Assembly (NCBI RefSeq): GCF_040802235.1 | Contig: NC_133158.1 | Location: 160,057,401-160,121,400, forward strand | DNA length: 64,000 bases | Direction: 5' to 3' | Origin: Manis javanica | Taxonomy: Eukaryota; Chordata; Mammalia; Pholidota; Manidae | Shown: piece by piece, positions 25,966 to 37,745 of the stretch | Layout of the letters: each line of letters begins with the position of its first letter | Position numbering within the stretch: position 1 is the stretch's first letter | Made by a program: the position numbers and the translations under genes | Notes under the pieces: generated by a model | Told to the model about the DNA's origin: nothing | Seen by the model: only the letters and a program-made list of their open reading frames with translations | The model's database searches: none

Positions 25966-28084
25966 CTTCTATCTGGTCGTATATTTTTGTTTTCAAGTAC
26001 AAATAATTGTATCATATATGAGCTGCCATATAGAGTACATTCACATGCATATATAGGCCCTTTTCAAGAACCACATTATTGGGTCAATTTAGTTGACTGA
26101 AGGGTTAATGCCTTGATATGTTCTTACTGTAAGATCAGTTGTTTGTATTTTTTTCCTAGAAGTTGGAAAATAATACTTTTTAACATAATTATTTTGCAAG
26201 CCACAGTTATATTAGGTAAAAAAGAAAATAATAATTCAGCTGACTCTGCCTTCATGATGTTTGATTCAAGTTTTCACACATGTATTTTAAGGGTCATTGT
26301 ATATATCACCAGTTGGCTACTCAGTGCAAACGTCCCTCAAGTCAAAAGGAAATGGAGGAGAATAAGAAAATGTATACTTGCGAACTAGGATGACTGGCTT
26401 TTGGCTGCCAACACAAAGTACTGGCCTGTTGTCTGTTTATAAATACATTGACACACAGACAATCTCAAGAGATCTTGACTCCATCAGTTTAGTTAGGGAA
26501 TCTTATTTAGAAAAAAGAAAAATTGTGAAGTGATTCATCTCTTAAAAATGATTGAACTGTTACACATTTGTCAACCGCTGCAGTTATTGGAAGGAAAACA
26601 TCCTTCTGCTCTTAGTATTGCAGGTCAGAAAACAGGTGAGGTTACGTTTTGGTGGCTTGTGCATTTTGGATCAGTCTTTGGAACAAGTGAATTTATATTT
26701 AACAATGGAAGTAATGTGCTAAGGACTAGGATCTCATGTGACTTCTTCCAGATCCTTTTGGGTCAGACCTAGAAACTTCCTTGATATTATGGAAGTACAT
26801 TTATCCCATATGGATTTAGGGTTTTTTTTTCTTCTATATATGTACTTTTGTTGCCATTTTAAGAGGTTTGGGACAGGAGGGAGGAGATAGTTTGCCATTT
26901 TTCTTCATTCAAAATGGGTAATTTTTAGTTGCTGGGTTTTTTCCCCACATTATCTTCTGCTAGCACATTTCTAGATTAACTTCCTCCCTAAGTACTTGCT
27001 GAGGCCTCAGGAAAGTCAAACTAATTATGATATTAGCCTAAATCAGACTTAAGAAAGTGAATTGAGGCACACAGAAAGCAAATTAAATAATGTGTTTCTG
27101 AAATAACTAGGAGCAGCTTACAGAGATCTTCTGATGTGATGATCTCATCCATGTGATTCTTTCTTTTACACGGATGATAGAAATTATCTATCTTGAAATA
27201 AATAATTTTTAAAATGACCTTGTTAGCAGCATAAGATTTTAATTAAAACACGCTCTTCAGTTTCACCTTTGGTTAATACTTCAACATAATTAAGTATTTC
27301 TCCCCTCACTCTTACCTATTTTTACCTGCATTTCTAAGCAGCACTATTTCTTCTAACAGGATGACCCCCAGATATGCTGGAAATTATCTATGTTACTATA
27401 ACAGTTTTGTTTTCTAGCAGAATTGCCAACAAACACCTGATCATAAAATTTGTTACTGTATGTTGACATATTGATTCCTTTGTCAACAGCCAAACTCCAG
27501 CATTTGCTTTTGGAAAATTAAGGCAAGAGACAGAGAAAATGTCTAAATTGGTGGGACCTTCTTGGTGTTTTCATTGGGTGGATTATGAATTCTGCATATA
27601 AAATATTTAACTCTAGATTATTTTCTAGATTAACTCAAGTATTTTCTAGATTAACATCTAAATAATGTGACTCATGGACTTGCAAATAGCATTTGTTCCT
27701 TCAGGCATCCACAGGTGGCGGCAGTCTCCTCAAGACTCAGTGCCCTCCCCTCACTGCCCATGGAAAAGGAGCAGCAGCTGGTGCACTTACCATGTTAGAT
27801 GACTTCAAGCGGAAAGGATCTTATTTGTAAATGGGCAGAGTGTATCTTAATGCATGTTTGTTGCTTACATGCTAATGCTGGGGGACCTTAGGTAGTCTGC
27901 AAAAAGAAAAAGCCATACTCTATCTTCCCTAGAGTGACTTCTCCACTGAATGCAACTATTCCAAGCAATCTATCAATCAATCTGTGTCCCTTGCAAAAGG
28001 ATTCCAAAAAAAGAATCCATTCTTTGGAAGCCTTATGTAGAAGCCCTATGTTGGAAGGGATATAACTTGGAGTAATGGGAAACA
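25966..28084. other. Intron 2 block, nothing recognised
   Basis: AT-rich intronic sequence with short open frames only. I see no assignable repeats apart from a small local duplication around 27610-27660 ('ttattttctagattaac' type, about three copies). Confidence 0.4.
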
Positions 28085-28250
28085 AATTCAGGACCAGGCA
28101 GATCTGCCATTTGTCCTTAGGAAATTCCTTGAACTTCCTAATCTCCAGCCTCCTTATTTGTAAAGTGGGGAGATTAGAACTATTTTGTAGGACTGTTTTA
28201 ACATTTAAGTGAGGTGATGTATATTCAGTGCCTGGTTACCATGAGGCCCT
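28085..28250 (+). repeat. MIR SINE, sense
   Basis: Plus-strand MIR order: 'cagatctgccatttgtcc', 'taggaaattccttgaacttc', 'ctccttatttgtaaagtgg', 'gattagaactatttt', 'gtaggactgttttaacattt', 'tcagtgcctgg'. Confidence 0.65.
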
Positions 28251-29004
28251 TTACATTGTGCTGCTATATCACTGCCTCCACTACTACTACCGCCTCGATG
28301 CCAGCCCCAGTACCATTGCCACTGCATTGCCTCTAACATCAAAGCTACTGTCGCTGCTACTAGATGGTGACTGAATGCTTAATATATGCCAGGGGTAATG
28401 AAGTGTGTGTTTGTTTTTTTCATTTATTTAACATCTATTGGAGAGATAAAATCAATGTATAATGTATACCTGTATATAATTCAGTTCTAAATTGAATTGT
28501 ACAGACTATGAGTACCATAAAACTTTATAGCTTTGTTGCCATAGATATGTGAGCTTGTCAGGGAAGCTTCCTGGAGGAGGTGGCATTTGAGAAGGGTTTT
28601 GAAGGGTGGATATGCTTTAGATAGAAAGAAGGAATTTAGTTCAGAAGAGTCACTGGGAAGGATGGACTGCAGGCTGAGGCTGCAGGGTGTGGTTATCTGG
28701 GGGAGAAGGATTAGAGCTTCATGGATGCTTTGGATCAAGAGAACCTGCTTGATTTATAGCGACAGTGTGAAGAGAAGAATCTAAGATCCCAAGCTCTTCA
28801 ATCTGGCTAGGAATATATAAGAGTTCCAAGACAGAGGTATGGAGGGAAAGAAGATTTAAGGAAGAGGACGGGTGGAAATAACCTGGATCTGTATAAAGAG
28901 ATCATCCAATTTAGAGCAAGAGAGAGACCCGACCTCATTAAGTTGAACCCTGCCCTGTTATTGATGAATAAAACAAGAGCTTAAGCTTGAAAATTGACTT
29001 AAGT

Positions 29005-29172
29005 CAGTGGTTCCTAAACTTGTTTGAGTTTTAGAGTCACCTGAAGCTTCAAAAAATCCTGATGTTTGATTTCTACCCCTGGAATTTGTGATTCTGCTGA
29101 GTTAGGGTGTGGCCTGAGTTTTAGAATACTTAGAAGATGATTCCAACACACAGAAAAGTTTGGGAATCACTG
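29005..29172 (+). mobile_element. MER5/MER20-type hAT MITE with target-site duplication
   Basis: Terminal inverted repeats are visible: the start 'cagtggttcctaaactt' mirrors the end 'aagtttgggaatcactg'. The interior follows the MER5/MER20 layout ('gagtcacctgaagctt', 'aatcctgatg', 'gattctgctga'). Flanks 'acttaagt' (28997-29004) and 'gtttaagt' (29173-29180) form a decayed 8-bp target-site duplication, the length used by hAT transposases. Confidence 0.8.
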
Positions 29173-29214
29173 GTTTAAGTCCTATGTTGTGTTCAGGTGA
29201 ACATGTTAAGGATA

Positions 29215-29690
29215 AAAATGCCACTTTTCTGCGTCTTTCCCTCACCTCTTCTGCTGCCTATCTACCAGCCCCTTTTACACATAAAGCACTTTCCTTGCTT
29301 CAGGACCTCTACCAATGTCATTCTTTTTTCTTAAAATGCTCTTACTCCTTTGCAGATGTCAGGCTTCTTTTTATGCCCAGCATGTCAGATTAGATTGAAA
29401 TGCCATCTCTTCAGGGAGGGCTTGCCTTTTGCTTTCCCTGTATTTTTCTCTCTCACTCATTGCCCCTCTGTCTCTTTTATTTCAAAGCACTTAGCTCTAT
29501 TTGAAATTAAATATATATTTTTATTGCTTAGTTATCATTCATACACTGTTTATTGTCCACGAGATTGTAAACTTCATAAAGGCAGGGATCATGCCTTTCT
29601 TATTGACCAAAGCCTATCACAGTGTCTAATGCATAATGGTTGCAGACAAATAGTTTGTTAATGAATAAATGAAAGAGTCTGAGAGCTTGG
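29215..29690 (+). repeat. L2 LINE 3' end, sense
   Basis: Good match to the L2 3' terminus: 'ccttgcttcaggacctctac', 'gtcattctttttt', 'tcttaaaatgctcttac', 'aaatgccatctcttcaggga', 'gggcttgcc', 'tagctctatttgaaat', 'gtccacgagattgtaaactt', 'ataaaggcagggatcatgcc', 'atcacagtgtctaatgcata' and the terminal 'aatgaataaatgaaa'. This is the best-preserved L2 in the window. Confidence 0.75.
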
Positions 29691-31079
29691 TATAGCATAT
29701 ACAATTTGAATATTTGGAAGTTATCATCTTAGAGTTGGTAGAATTGTAGTGTCTTGGATGCTTAATTCTAGGAGAATCTAAGATATTATCTAATATTAGT
29801 TTTGTGCATACAGAGAATAAATTCATATTCAGAGAAATTACATGGTGGGTCCAGGATCCCACTACTGCTCACAGGCAGAACCAGACCCGAAGCACCTTGC
29901 ATTGAGTCCTAATAACTTATTGTACCCTTACAGAACTGGGCAGGCTCATGAGTGTCCCTGTGGACAGAGAAAGGCAGGGTGCCTTGGGCTGAGGCCTGGG
30001 GCACCTCACAGTGGTACCAGTAGAAGGAGATGCGGGCTGGTGCTGAAAAGAGAGGGGGATGGACAGAAGATAGGCAGAAGTCCAACACAGCAGAGTCACA
30101 GACGTAGAAGATGGTCGGAGCTATAGGAGGAGTGGAGTCATGGAAGCCGTTGATGCAGCCCCACTGAATCTTTCTCCTTTGTGAAGATTAAAGGAAGTAT
30201 TTGGCCTTTGTTTCTGAAAGCTATAGGATGAGGAAATGAGTTTTACACTTAGTTAGAGGAATGTAGTTTAAAGGCTTGGATGAAATTCCTAACTTCAGTA
30301 TTCAGAGACACTGGAATGAATTCCTGTGTTACATAATCACCTCTTGGAAGATTTGTAAGCACATGTGTATTTCTGGGATGGTTAGGCATTGAAGTGCTTG
30401 GAAATAGCACTGGGCTTGGTGGCTCCATGACTTCCCTCCAATAAGAAGGTATAAAACTGAGAAGTATGAGAGCTGTTGTCATTTATATAAATAGCAGTAT
30501 ACTGTTTTTATGCAGTGTGTAAACATAGAAAAATTTCAGAAAATACCATATGCCAAGCTTGTTTGTTCATGCTCAACTCAGATAAAAGTGTAGAAAAGAA
30601 AAAAAATTTCACTTAAAAGCTGGTGAAAACAGTATTTTTCTATATATTATGAGTGGCTGATGATTTCAAAACAACCTTCTGAGAGGACGAAACCAAATCA
30701 TGTTCCTTTATATCTATACAGTCAATATTTTCCATACCATGTGTCAAATTGTTCTATGGATCCAAGGTGTCCCTAACTTCTTTTAACTGAGTCAGGCTCA
30801 TATTCTTTTACAAAATGACTTACAAACATTAATTTGTTATGTAATATTTAGGAATACCAAAATATCTACTAAGCATTTCTGAATTTCGTATCAATAGGAA
30901 GTTTAATACTGCTTTTGAGGAACAGGTGATCAAAGAACTTTCTCCGTTACTCATTCATTAATTTATTCTTTCAACGTAAAGGGACTGGGTGAGTCCCATC
31001 AGTTTCAGTCCTGAAATAAGGAATGGTTTGAAGGAGTTTATTAGCAAATCAAGGGAAAGCACAGCATAGAATAAAAGAA
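29691..31079. other. Intron 2 block, unassigned
   Basis: Positions 29850-30130 are richer in G+C and open on both strands for 60-94 codons, without recognisable protein similarity. The remainder is AT-rich with no assignable features. Confidence 0.35.
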
Positions 31080-31500
31080 TAATACACCTCAATTAAAGGA
31101 AGGGAAACCACTGGCACTCAGACAATATTATTTCTTGTTAGGGTGATAGGAAAGATTTCAAAGAAGGATGGGTGACTGACTCTGATAGTGGTGATGTATG
31201 TTGAGTGTGGAGTTGGGAGGTACATACCAAGCAAAGAAAAAAAGCATCGTTTAGAGGTGGAAAAAGGGGTAGAGAATATTCCAGAAAAAGCATTTCCAAC
31301 TTGTTTAAGTTCAGAAGACCAGTGAAATAGAGCTGAAAATAAGGGCAGAACTTGATTATGGAGGCCATTGAACGCTAGGCTGAGTAATGCCCATGTTATT
31401 TGTAGTCAGTGGAAAATTGTAATGTTGACAAAAGCAAAGAGATAGTTTGTCTGCAGTGTCCAAGATAGAGAGTGAAAGCAATTAAGCAGGGAGGCCTAAG
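31080..31500 (+). repeat. Ancient interspersed repeat, family not assigned
   Basis: Resembles the later part of a common ancient mammalian repeat whose first part seems present at 33860-34200: 'attccagaaaaagcatttcc', 'aacttgattatggaggccat', 'tgaacgctaggctgagtaat' and 'aagcagggaggcc'. I recognise the pattern but not the family name. Confidence 0.35.
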
Positions 31501-32889
31501 CTTGCATGGTTACCAAGGGGCAGATGGAAGAGAGGCAGGTAAGGAAGAATGTGGAGTTTGAATCAATGGACACAAGGAGAAAGAAAAAACAGCTTTCTCT
31601 GCTACTCTGGTCTTGTGGGTTCACAGAGGGTGGTGGGAGAGAAATGGAGAATGTGGAAATTAGGATAAGTTGCTGGTTTGTGGGGAAAAATCAATCACAA
31701 GCACAGTTTAAAACTGATGAGTGAATGAATCAATTTGTCTCATCATTAATCTGTTTATGATTGATTTAACACATTTTTACCATATTGAGTTGGGAGGGTC
31801 AGCAGGCCATTTGGCAGGAAAGATCTTCCATACCCACTCTAAAAGGTTGTCAGCACAGTTAAATTTATACTTCCCATTGTTCATAAATCAGTTGACTGTA
31901 ATGTAAAAAGTCAAAGGAAACAACCCAGTGAAAATTCTGCCAAGTCTTCGTTTCCTGTGTGACAAGTGACACTATCATTTGGTAAGGGAAGTTATTTTGG
32001 AGTGAGTTACACTGCTGAGTAATCTATCCTTTCTATTGTTTCAAGAGAGAGAATTGCCAGTCTACAAATAGGTCACACTGAAGGTATTATCAGTTGTTTT
32101 GATAATACTATGTATTTTACAAATATTTTCAGGAAGTCTTCATAGTAACAGCTAATTGTGTGACTTTAAAAAGCAATTTTGTATTTACAGCATTAAAACA
32201 TCAATGTCATAATTTTTTCTCACTGCCCAACTTTTTCTAATGGTGACTTTTTGTGATTCAGAGTCTTAATTCTCATACATTTATTTTAAACTATTTTTGT
32301 TCTTTCCAGACTTTCCCTTTGCTTGACTATTCTGGCTGCAGAGGCAGAGGGCAAAGCTCTGTGGTAAAAGGAACAGCTTGACCAGGAAGAGTCCCTGAAC
32401 CATGAGATAAATACGTGCATTTAACATTGAGACACTTTAGGAAGTTCTAAAAAAGCCAGGAAAGAAATCTCTCCTAAAACTGTTCTAAGCACACTGAGAG
32501 AGACAAGCATCACAATAACTCAGCACTTGGGATTTGGAGAAATATTCATAGGATATTACCACTTAATTCCTCCATTCAGAGAACAGGGATTCATGATCTA
32601 TGTTTCTCGGTCATGATAAGTCTTGGCTCTTACCACACGAGGTGGTCCTGGGGAATCTCAAGCTTGACAATGAATGGATGACGCTGTTTGGATCAACTTG
32701 GCTACTTTCATCCTAAAGCTTAGTTAAGAAATCTGTTGTTACCAAAGAAACTTAATGTTTTTTTTTTTATCTGTTTCCTTCCACCTTTGTTCAACTTCTT
32801 TGCAGAAAGTTGGCCTGAGAAATTATTTCAGAAATGTCTTAAAACTCTATTCCATTTGGATTTGTTTTTGTTTTTGTTTTATGATTTTT
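31501..32889. other. Intron 2 block, nothing recognised
   Basis: AT-rich intronic sequence without assignable repeats or exons. A T10 tract at 32759-32768 is the only simple sequence. Confidence 0.35.
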
Positions 32890-33406
32890 GTTTTTGGTGA
32901 AAGTATTTTTTATTTTTTAAACTTTTTTCCAATAGTACTGAAATATAATTGACAGATAAGATTGTATTCATTTAAGGTATACAACATAATGATTTGATAT
33001 ATGTATATACTGTGAAATCATTACCACAAATTTTAGTTACATCTTTTACCATATATAGTTATAAATCATTTTTCTTGTGATGATAGCTTCAAGATCTACT
33101 CTCAGCAACTTTCAAATATACAGTACAGAATTATCAACTATGTCACCATGCTGCACATTGTATCCCCAAGACTTACTTATACTTTTGATTGCCTTCAACC
33201 AGTGCCTGCACCCCACATTACATCTCACCTCTGACAACCACAAATCTGTTCTGTTTTTATGAATTCAGTTTTTTTAGATTTGACATAAGTAAGATCATAC
33301 AGTATTCATCTTTTTCTGTCTTATTTCATTTAGCATAATGTCCTCAAGGTCAACCCATGTTGTTGCAAATGGTAGTATTTCCCTCTTTTTTATGGCTGAA
33401 AATATT

Positions 33407-33449
<43 letters not shown>

Positions 33450-33845
33450 CACATTTTCTTTATCCATTCACCTGTTGATGGACACCTAAGTTGTTTTCAT
33501 ATCTTGGCAATTGTAAATAATGCTGTAATGAACCTAGGAAAGCAGGTAATCTTTTTGAGATAACGATTTTGTTTCCTTTGGATATATACCCAGAAGTGGA
33601 ATTTCCATATGGTGATTCTATTTTTAATTTTTTGAACCTCCATACTGTTTTCCATAGTTTCTGCACCAATTTACATTCTGACCAGCAGTGCACAAGCATT
33701 CCCTGTTCTCTACATCCTTGACACTTTTTATCTCTTCTCTTTTTGATTATAGTCATTCGAATAGGTGTGAGGTGATATCTCATTGTGGTTTTGATTTGCA
33801 TTTCCCCAATGATCTATTTGGTTTTAATTTAGTCATTGAGTAACA
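32890..33845 (-). mobile_element. 5'-truncated L1 LINE, antisense
   Basis: Minus-strand L1 3' end. The + strand starts with the T-rich complement of the 3' terminus ('actgaaatataattgacag'), passes through the 3' UTR ('gatgatagcttcaagatc', 'tgcacattgtatcccc') and enters the C-terminal part of ORF2 at about 33460-33801 (minus-strand translation includes the [23 protein letters not shown] stretch, diverged from the GE-GTLLHCW motif). The (TG)n run inside it grew from the L1 'gtgtatatgta' segment. Confidence 0.75.
33409..33447 (+). repeat. (TG)n microsatellite inside an L1
   Basis: About 19 TG units at the position where related L1s in this window (for example near 44430) read 'ttgtgtatatgtacc'. 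The microsatellite therefore expanded inside the L1 after insertion. Confidence 0.95.
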
Positions 33846-33859
33846 GATATTCTTCATTC

Positions 33860-34200
33860 ATTCAGTCATTCAACAAGTATTTATTTATTTATTGGGCACT
33901 CATCATATGCCCAGCACTTGTTTTAGGTGCTACAAGTACAACAGTGAACCAATCAAAGTGCTTGTTCTCTAGGAAAGATGGACAAGGGAGTTCAGCATAA
34001 GCATTAATTATAAAATGGCAGGTAGACACATGTGTTGTGAAGAAAAGTTAAGAAAATGAGAAGTTGGAGAGCAAAGTGTATTTACATGTCCTGAAGGGAA
34101 GGCCTCACTGAGGAGGTGAAGTTGGAGCTAAAATCTGAATGAAGTTGGGAATGAGCCATGCAGGGATCGGGAAGAAGAGAATTTCAAAGCAAAGGGCAGA
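33860..34200 (+). repeat. Ancient interspersed repeat, family not assigned
   Basis: Contains 'cattcaacaagtatttattt', 'attgggcactcatcatatgc', 'ccagcacttgttttaggtgc', 'tacaagtacaacagtgaacc', 'ctgaagggaaggcctcactg', 'gaggaggtgaagttgg' and 'gagccatgcaggga'. This is a very common ancient mammalian repeat pattern. I do not name the family. Confidence 0.45.
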
Positions 34201-34397
34201 ACTAAATGACATTAGATGACTTTGCTTTTTGGAAGTCATTTTTTCCCTTGCCAGGCCTTTGCTATATTTTTCATCAATATTCAAGATAATTTTGTCTATA
34301 CAGAAAGTCCTGGAAAAATTCTATTTGTTGTATAGGGAAGGGTGGAGGAGTAGAAGAGGGATGTCAACTTGGAATGGGGAGTGAAAATGCAGAAAAT

Positions 34398-34436
34398 GCA
34401 GAAATAACAGGAACAGCATGTTCCTGTTATTTCTGC
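34398..34436. repeat. Perfect 18-bp inverted repeat (hairpin)
   Basis: The arm gcagaaataacaggaaca (34398-34415) is followed by the 3-nt loop 'gca' and an exact reverse complement at 34419-34436. All 18 positions pair. A short direct repeat, 'aaaatgcag', sits just to the left. Confidence 0.95.
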
Positions 34437-35284
34437 CTCACAGGAATGTCTGGCAGGCTCTGCACAGTGTCCTGGCTACCTTTACAGGCTTGCCTTCAGA
34501 ATGCACAGCCCAAACACAAGGAATTGTTCTTGGAGTGCCCCAAGCTGTAGGATTAAGATTTACCCCAGGTAGTATTTCTTCACCAGATGTTTGTGAGGGC
34601 ACTAAGACTAAAGGGAATGGCTTCTTAGATTCCTGGCTTCAAGTCCTAGAAAATACCGCAGCCCTCCACGGGGAAAAATGACTGGGATATGCACCCATCT
34701 GGCAAGTATCCCTGCCTCCTGACTATTGCCTGGTCTTAGACCATCTTAGATTGCCAAGAACATATGGTGGTTCTTGGGCCTTTGCAGACTTGGCCACGTA
34801 CAGAAACCCAGGGTTCCATCTGACTGATTGTCCATTTGCCTAGTTCTAGAAGTGACGTGTGCGGGTAGCACAGACACACTTTCTAGGAACTATGGGAGCC
34901 AGCATGGCAGAGAACACCACGGACCAGTTCTTCAAGATACTGAGTGGCTGCCATGCACTTAGGCATCAAAGGACAGTTTGTCACAACTGTTCTGGGCAGG
35001 GTGGGTGGCTGGGGGCTCTAAAGCTGTTCTCTCTACTTACCTATCCTACTCAGTACCAAGATCATGGTAATGTTCCATGATTATGTCCCATGAGAGGCTA
35101 ATCTTTAAAAGTATGACTTATATCTTAATACTATTTTCTGTATTCATTAAGTCCTGTATTTATTCTGTGTTATCCCAGAACAAAGTATTCCTCCTAAATG
35201 AACCCTCCAAAAAAATCCTACAGTATTATTCTTTCGGAAATGAACACATACGTAGTAGGAAGTGCATGTTAGAAGCAGCATACT
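34437..35284. other. Intron 2 block, nothing recognised
   Basis: Moderately G+C-rich unique-looking sequence with short open frames (34418-34681 and 34859-35080, + strand). Neither frame has recognisable domains or flanking splice sites that I would defend. Confidence 0.35.
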
Positions 35285-35515
35285 AGCACGGTTAGAGACT
35301 CACTCTGAAGGCAGAATACCTGAGTTCAAACCCCAGATCTACCTTTAACATGCTGAATTTTCTTCAGCATGTGACCTAACCCTTAGTGCCTGAGGCAACA
35401 CTAGTAACAATCTCAAAAGGTTATGAAGACTAAACGAATTATTCATGTAAAAGGCTAATATGCCAGGCATGTAATAAGTTCTCAGTAAATATTGTTACTG
35501 TAAAGCCCAAGCCAA
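35285..35515 (+). repeat. MIR SINE, sense
   Basis: Plus-strand MIR order from near its 5' end: 'cacggttagagactcactct', 'gaaggcagaatacctgagtt', 'caaaccccagatctacc', a diverged centre, then 'aggttatgaagactaaacga', 'aggcatgtaataagttctca' and 'gtaaatattgttactg'. Confidence 0.7.
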
Positions 35516-37332
35516 CTGTTAAGTATTTAAAAGCCGATTTCCAAACTTTTGATTATGTATCCCATCAGTAAAGCATTCTTGAGTGTGTGTACCTAATGTA
35601 TGCCTATTTATTTATAAATGGCATGCAGTTGTATACTGATTGATATAAATTATGTTTATATACTGTATCAGTACAATACATACATTACAAAGCAGCATCA
35701 AACTAGAATTTCAAAAAGGATGAGATAAAAAAGAAATACAGAAAGTTCTTTTTACACCCAAATGGATCGTCTTATTCATTCCCTAGCATATGTACACCTC
35801 AACTTAGAGACCAGTAGAATACTTCATATTTAATTAAAATTTTATTTAGTTTTAACTTTTTATATCTTTCTTTAAAAATTCTGCTCTTTTCTGAAATCTT
35901 AAGTACTGTATTCTGAGTCTCAGCAGCACCAGTATGCACATGAGCTCCTGGCATGAGTTAAGGAAGTTCAGGGCTGATTAGCTTTGTGGGAACACTCATT
36001 CCCAACTCCAAGTCACCCCACAATGCTCTTCTCCAGTACCCAGTTCTTTAGTCTCATAGCTCCACCATTTGTTCTCCCACCATATGTTAGCTGAGTTGTA
36101 TGTTAATGTTTATATCTGTGATATTTGGTTTAATGTCTATCTCCTCACAAACTGTAGGCTCCAGGAGGGAAGGGACAGGTCTGTCTGTGTTGGAAATGGG
36201 CTACTTTGGAAAAGGGGTGACCTTGAGTGAGGTGACTCTTTGCAGTCTCTGCAATCCCTGAAGAGGCTGATAGCGCTCCTAGCGGGACGTGCAACAAAGC
36301 CCTTCATTGAAGTGGAATCCCAATATTCAACACATTGACTCTTGTAGAAAAGGAAAAAAATCTGCCCTTCTACCTATCTAGATTCTTGACGAGGGCCCCT
36401 GTAACTAAAGACATATTAACAAGAGAAAAATATATAGAAGTTTTTTGACATACCTATTTCATATATACATGGGAGAAATCTAGTGAAGGGGTAACCCAAA
36501 GAGACGGTTTGGATGTCAGGCTTAAATACCTGTTCAGCTAAAACAAAGAAAAATGGGTGGTGGCAACTTTTAGGAGGGTGGTGACCAGAAGTAAAGTAAA
36601 TGAGGGTAAAGTTATTCCACAGATGAAAGCTGTCCTTCTCCACTGAAAGGTTTCAATGATTTAAAGTCTTATTTTTCTTCCTGATACCAGAGGGGACAGC
36701 CTTGCAAATGGAAATTTCCTTAATTTAAATATAAATTTCCCTTACAAAAGGCTAATTTCTTGTCTGTTTTTAGAGCTTCTACTGTCTGTCAAAACAATCA
36801 GTTTAAAATAATCCTTAAACTAAATCACCTATTTTGGGGAGCACATATTCTGATCATCCGTAGGCTGGGAACCTTTATGTAGGTTATGTGCTCAACAACA
36901 GTCCCCAAATGATGAGTTAACACATACTTGGAGGAAAATGATACAGTGGAGTACTAGGTTTGTCCTGGCTCTGGAGAGCTGATTATTTATTAAATATGCA
37001 GGAATTTCACAAGCCAGTTATCAAAATATTGGCAGTTTGAAATGGGCCTTGCCAGGAGTATTTACACCAAAGGAAGTGTCAAGCACAGCAAGTCAGGGCT
37101 TGTGGGTCTTTTTTTCTTTTAATCTAGAGAGATGGTTTACCAACACACCACTGAATGTATTCCTATGTATGCATTTTTAAGAGACCTGGAAATGTCCAAA
37201 CACTTAAATTTTAACCTGACCAAAAAGTCCTTTCCCACATGATAATTGTCTTAAAATTCCACTGTTAGAGCTCCATATCTTCAACTTAAACTGACTGCCT
37301 CTAAGGTGACCTAAGGAATTGCATTAAGTTTT
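35516..37332. other. Intron 2 block, one possible LTR
   Basis: Positions 36390-36760 ('gtaactaaagacatattaac...gggagaaatctagtgaaggg...') have the general look of an old antisense LTR, but I cannot assign it. The rest is unique-looking AT-rich intron. Confidence 0.3.
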
Positions 37333-37659
37333 TGTCTTAGTTTGTTCTCTAAGATTGTCTATAGTTTACCTATAACAAAAATACTATAGTCCAGGTGATT
37401 TAAACAACAGATATTTATTTCTCACCATCCTAAGGGCTAGAAAGTCTAAGATTGAGGCACCAGCGTATTTGGTGACTGGTGAGAGCAAGCTTCTTGGTTC
37501 ATAGACGGCTGTCTTCCTACTGTGTCCTTACATAGTGGAAGAACGAGAAAGATCTCCAGGACTTCATGTATAAGGGCACTGAGCCCATTCATGAGGGCTC
37601 CACCCTCATGACCTGATCACCTCCCAGGGGCCCCACTTCCTGGTACTGACACCTGCAGC

Positions 37660-37698
<39 letters not shown>

Positions 37699-37745
37699 TT
37701 AGATCTTAACATATAAATTTTAAGGAGATACATATATAGTCCATT
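37333..37745 (+). repeat. Medium-reiterated interspersed repeat, copy B
   Basis: Same family as the block at 3735-4082 and in the same orientation: 'gggctagaaagtctaagatt', 'cttcttggttcatagacggc', 'ctgtgtccttacatagtgga', 'gtataagggcactgagccca', 'tgacctgatcacctcccagg', 'gatcttaacatataaatttt'. It has been interrupted by growth of a (TG)n run near its 3' end. Confidence 0.6.
37662..37699 (+). repeat. (TG)n microsatellite
   Basis: About 15 TG units followed by one 'ta' interruption and more 'tg', located inside the interspersed repeat copy B. Confidence 0.95.

Noticed and set aside
29842..30126. A 94-codon plus-strand frame in a G+C-richer block, possible processed pseudogene
   Set aside because: No recognisable protein similarity, no poly(A) tail or flanking duplication.
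34398..34436. A microRNA precursor
   Set aside because: The stem is only 18 bp with a 3-base loop, too short for normal processing. No supporting flanking stem.
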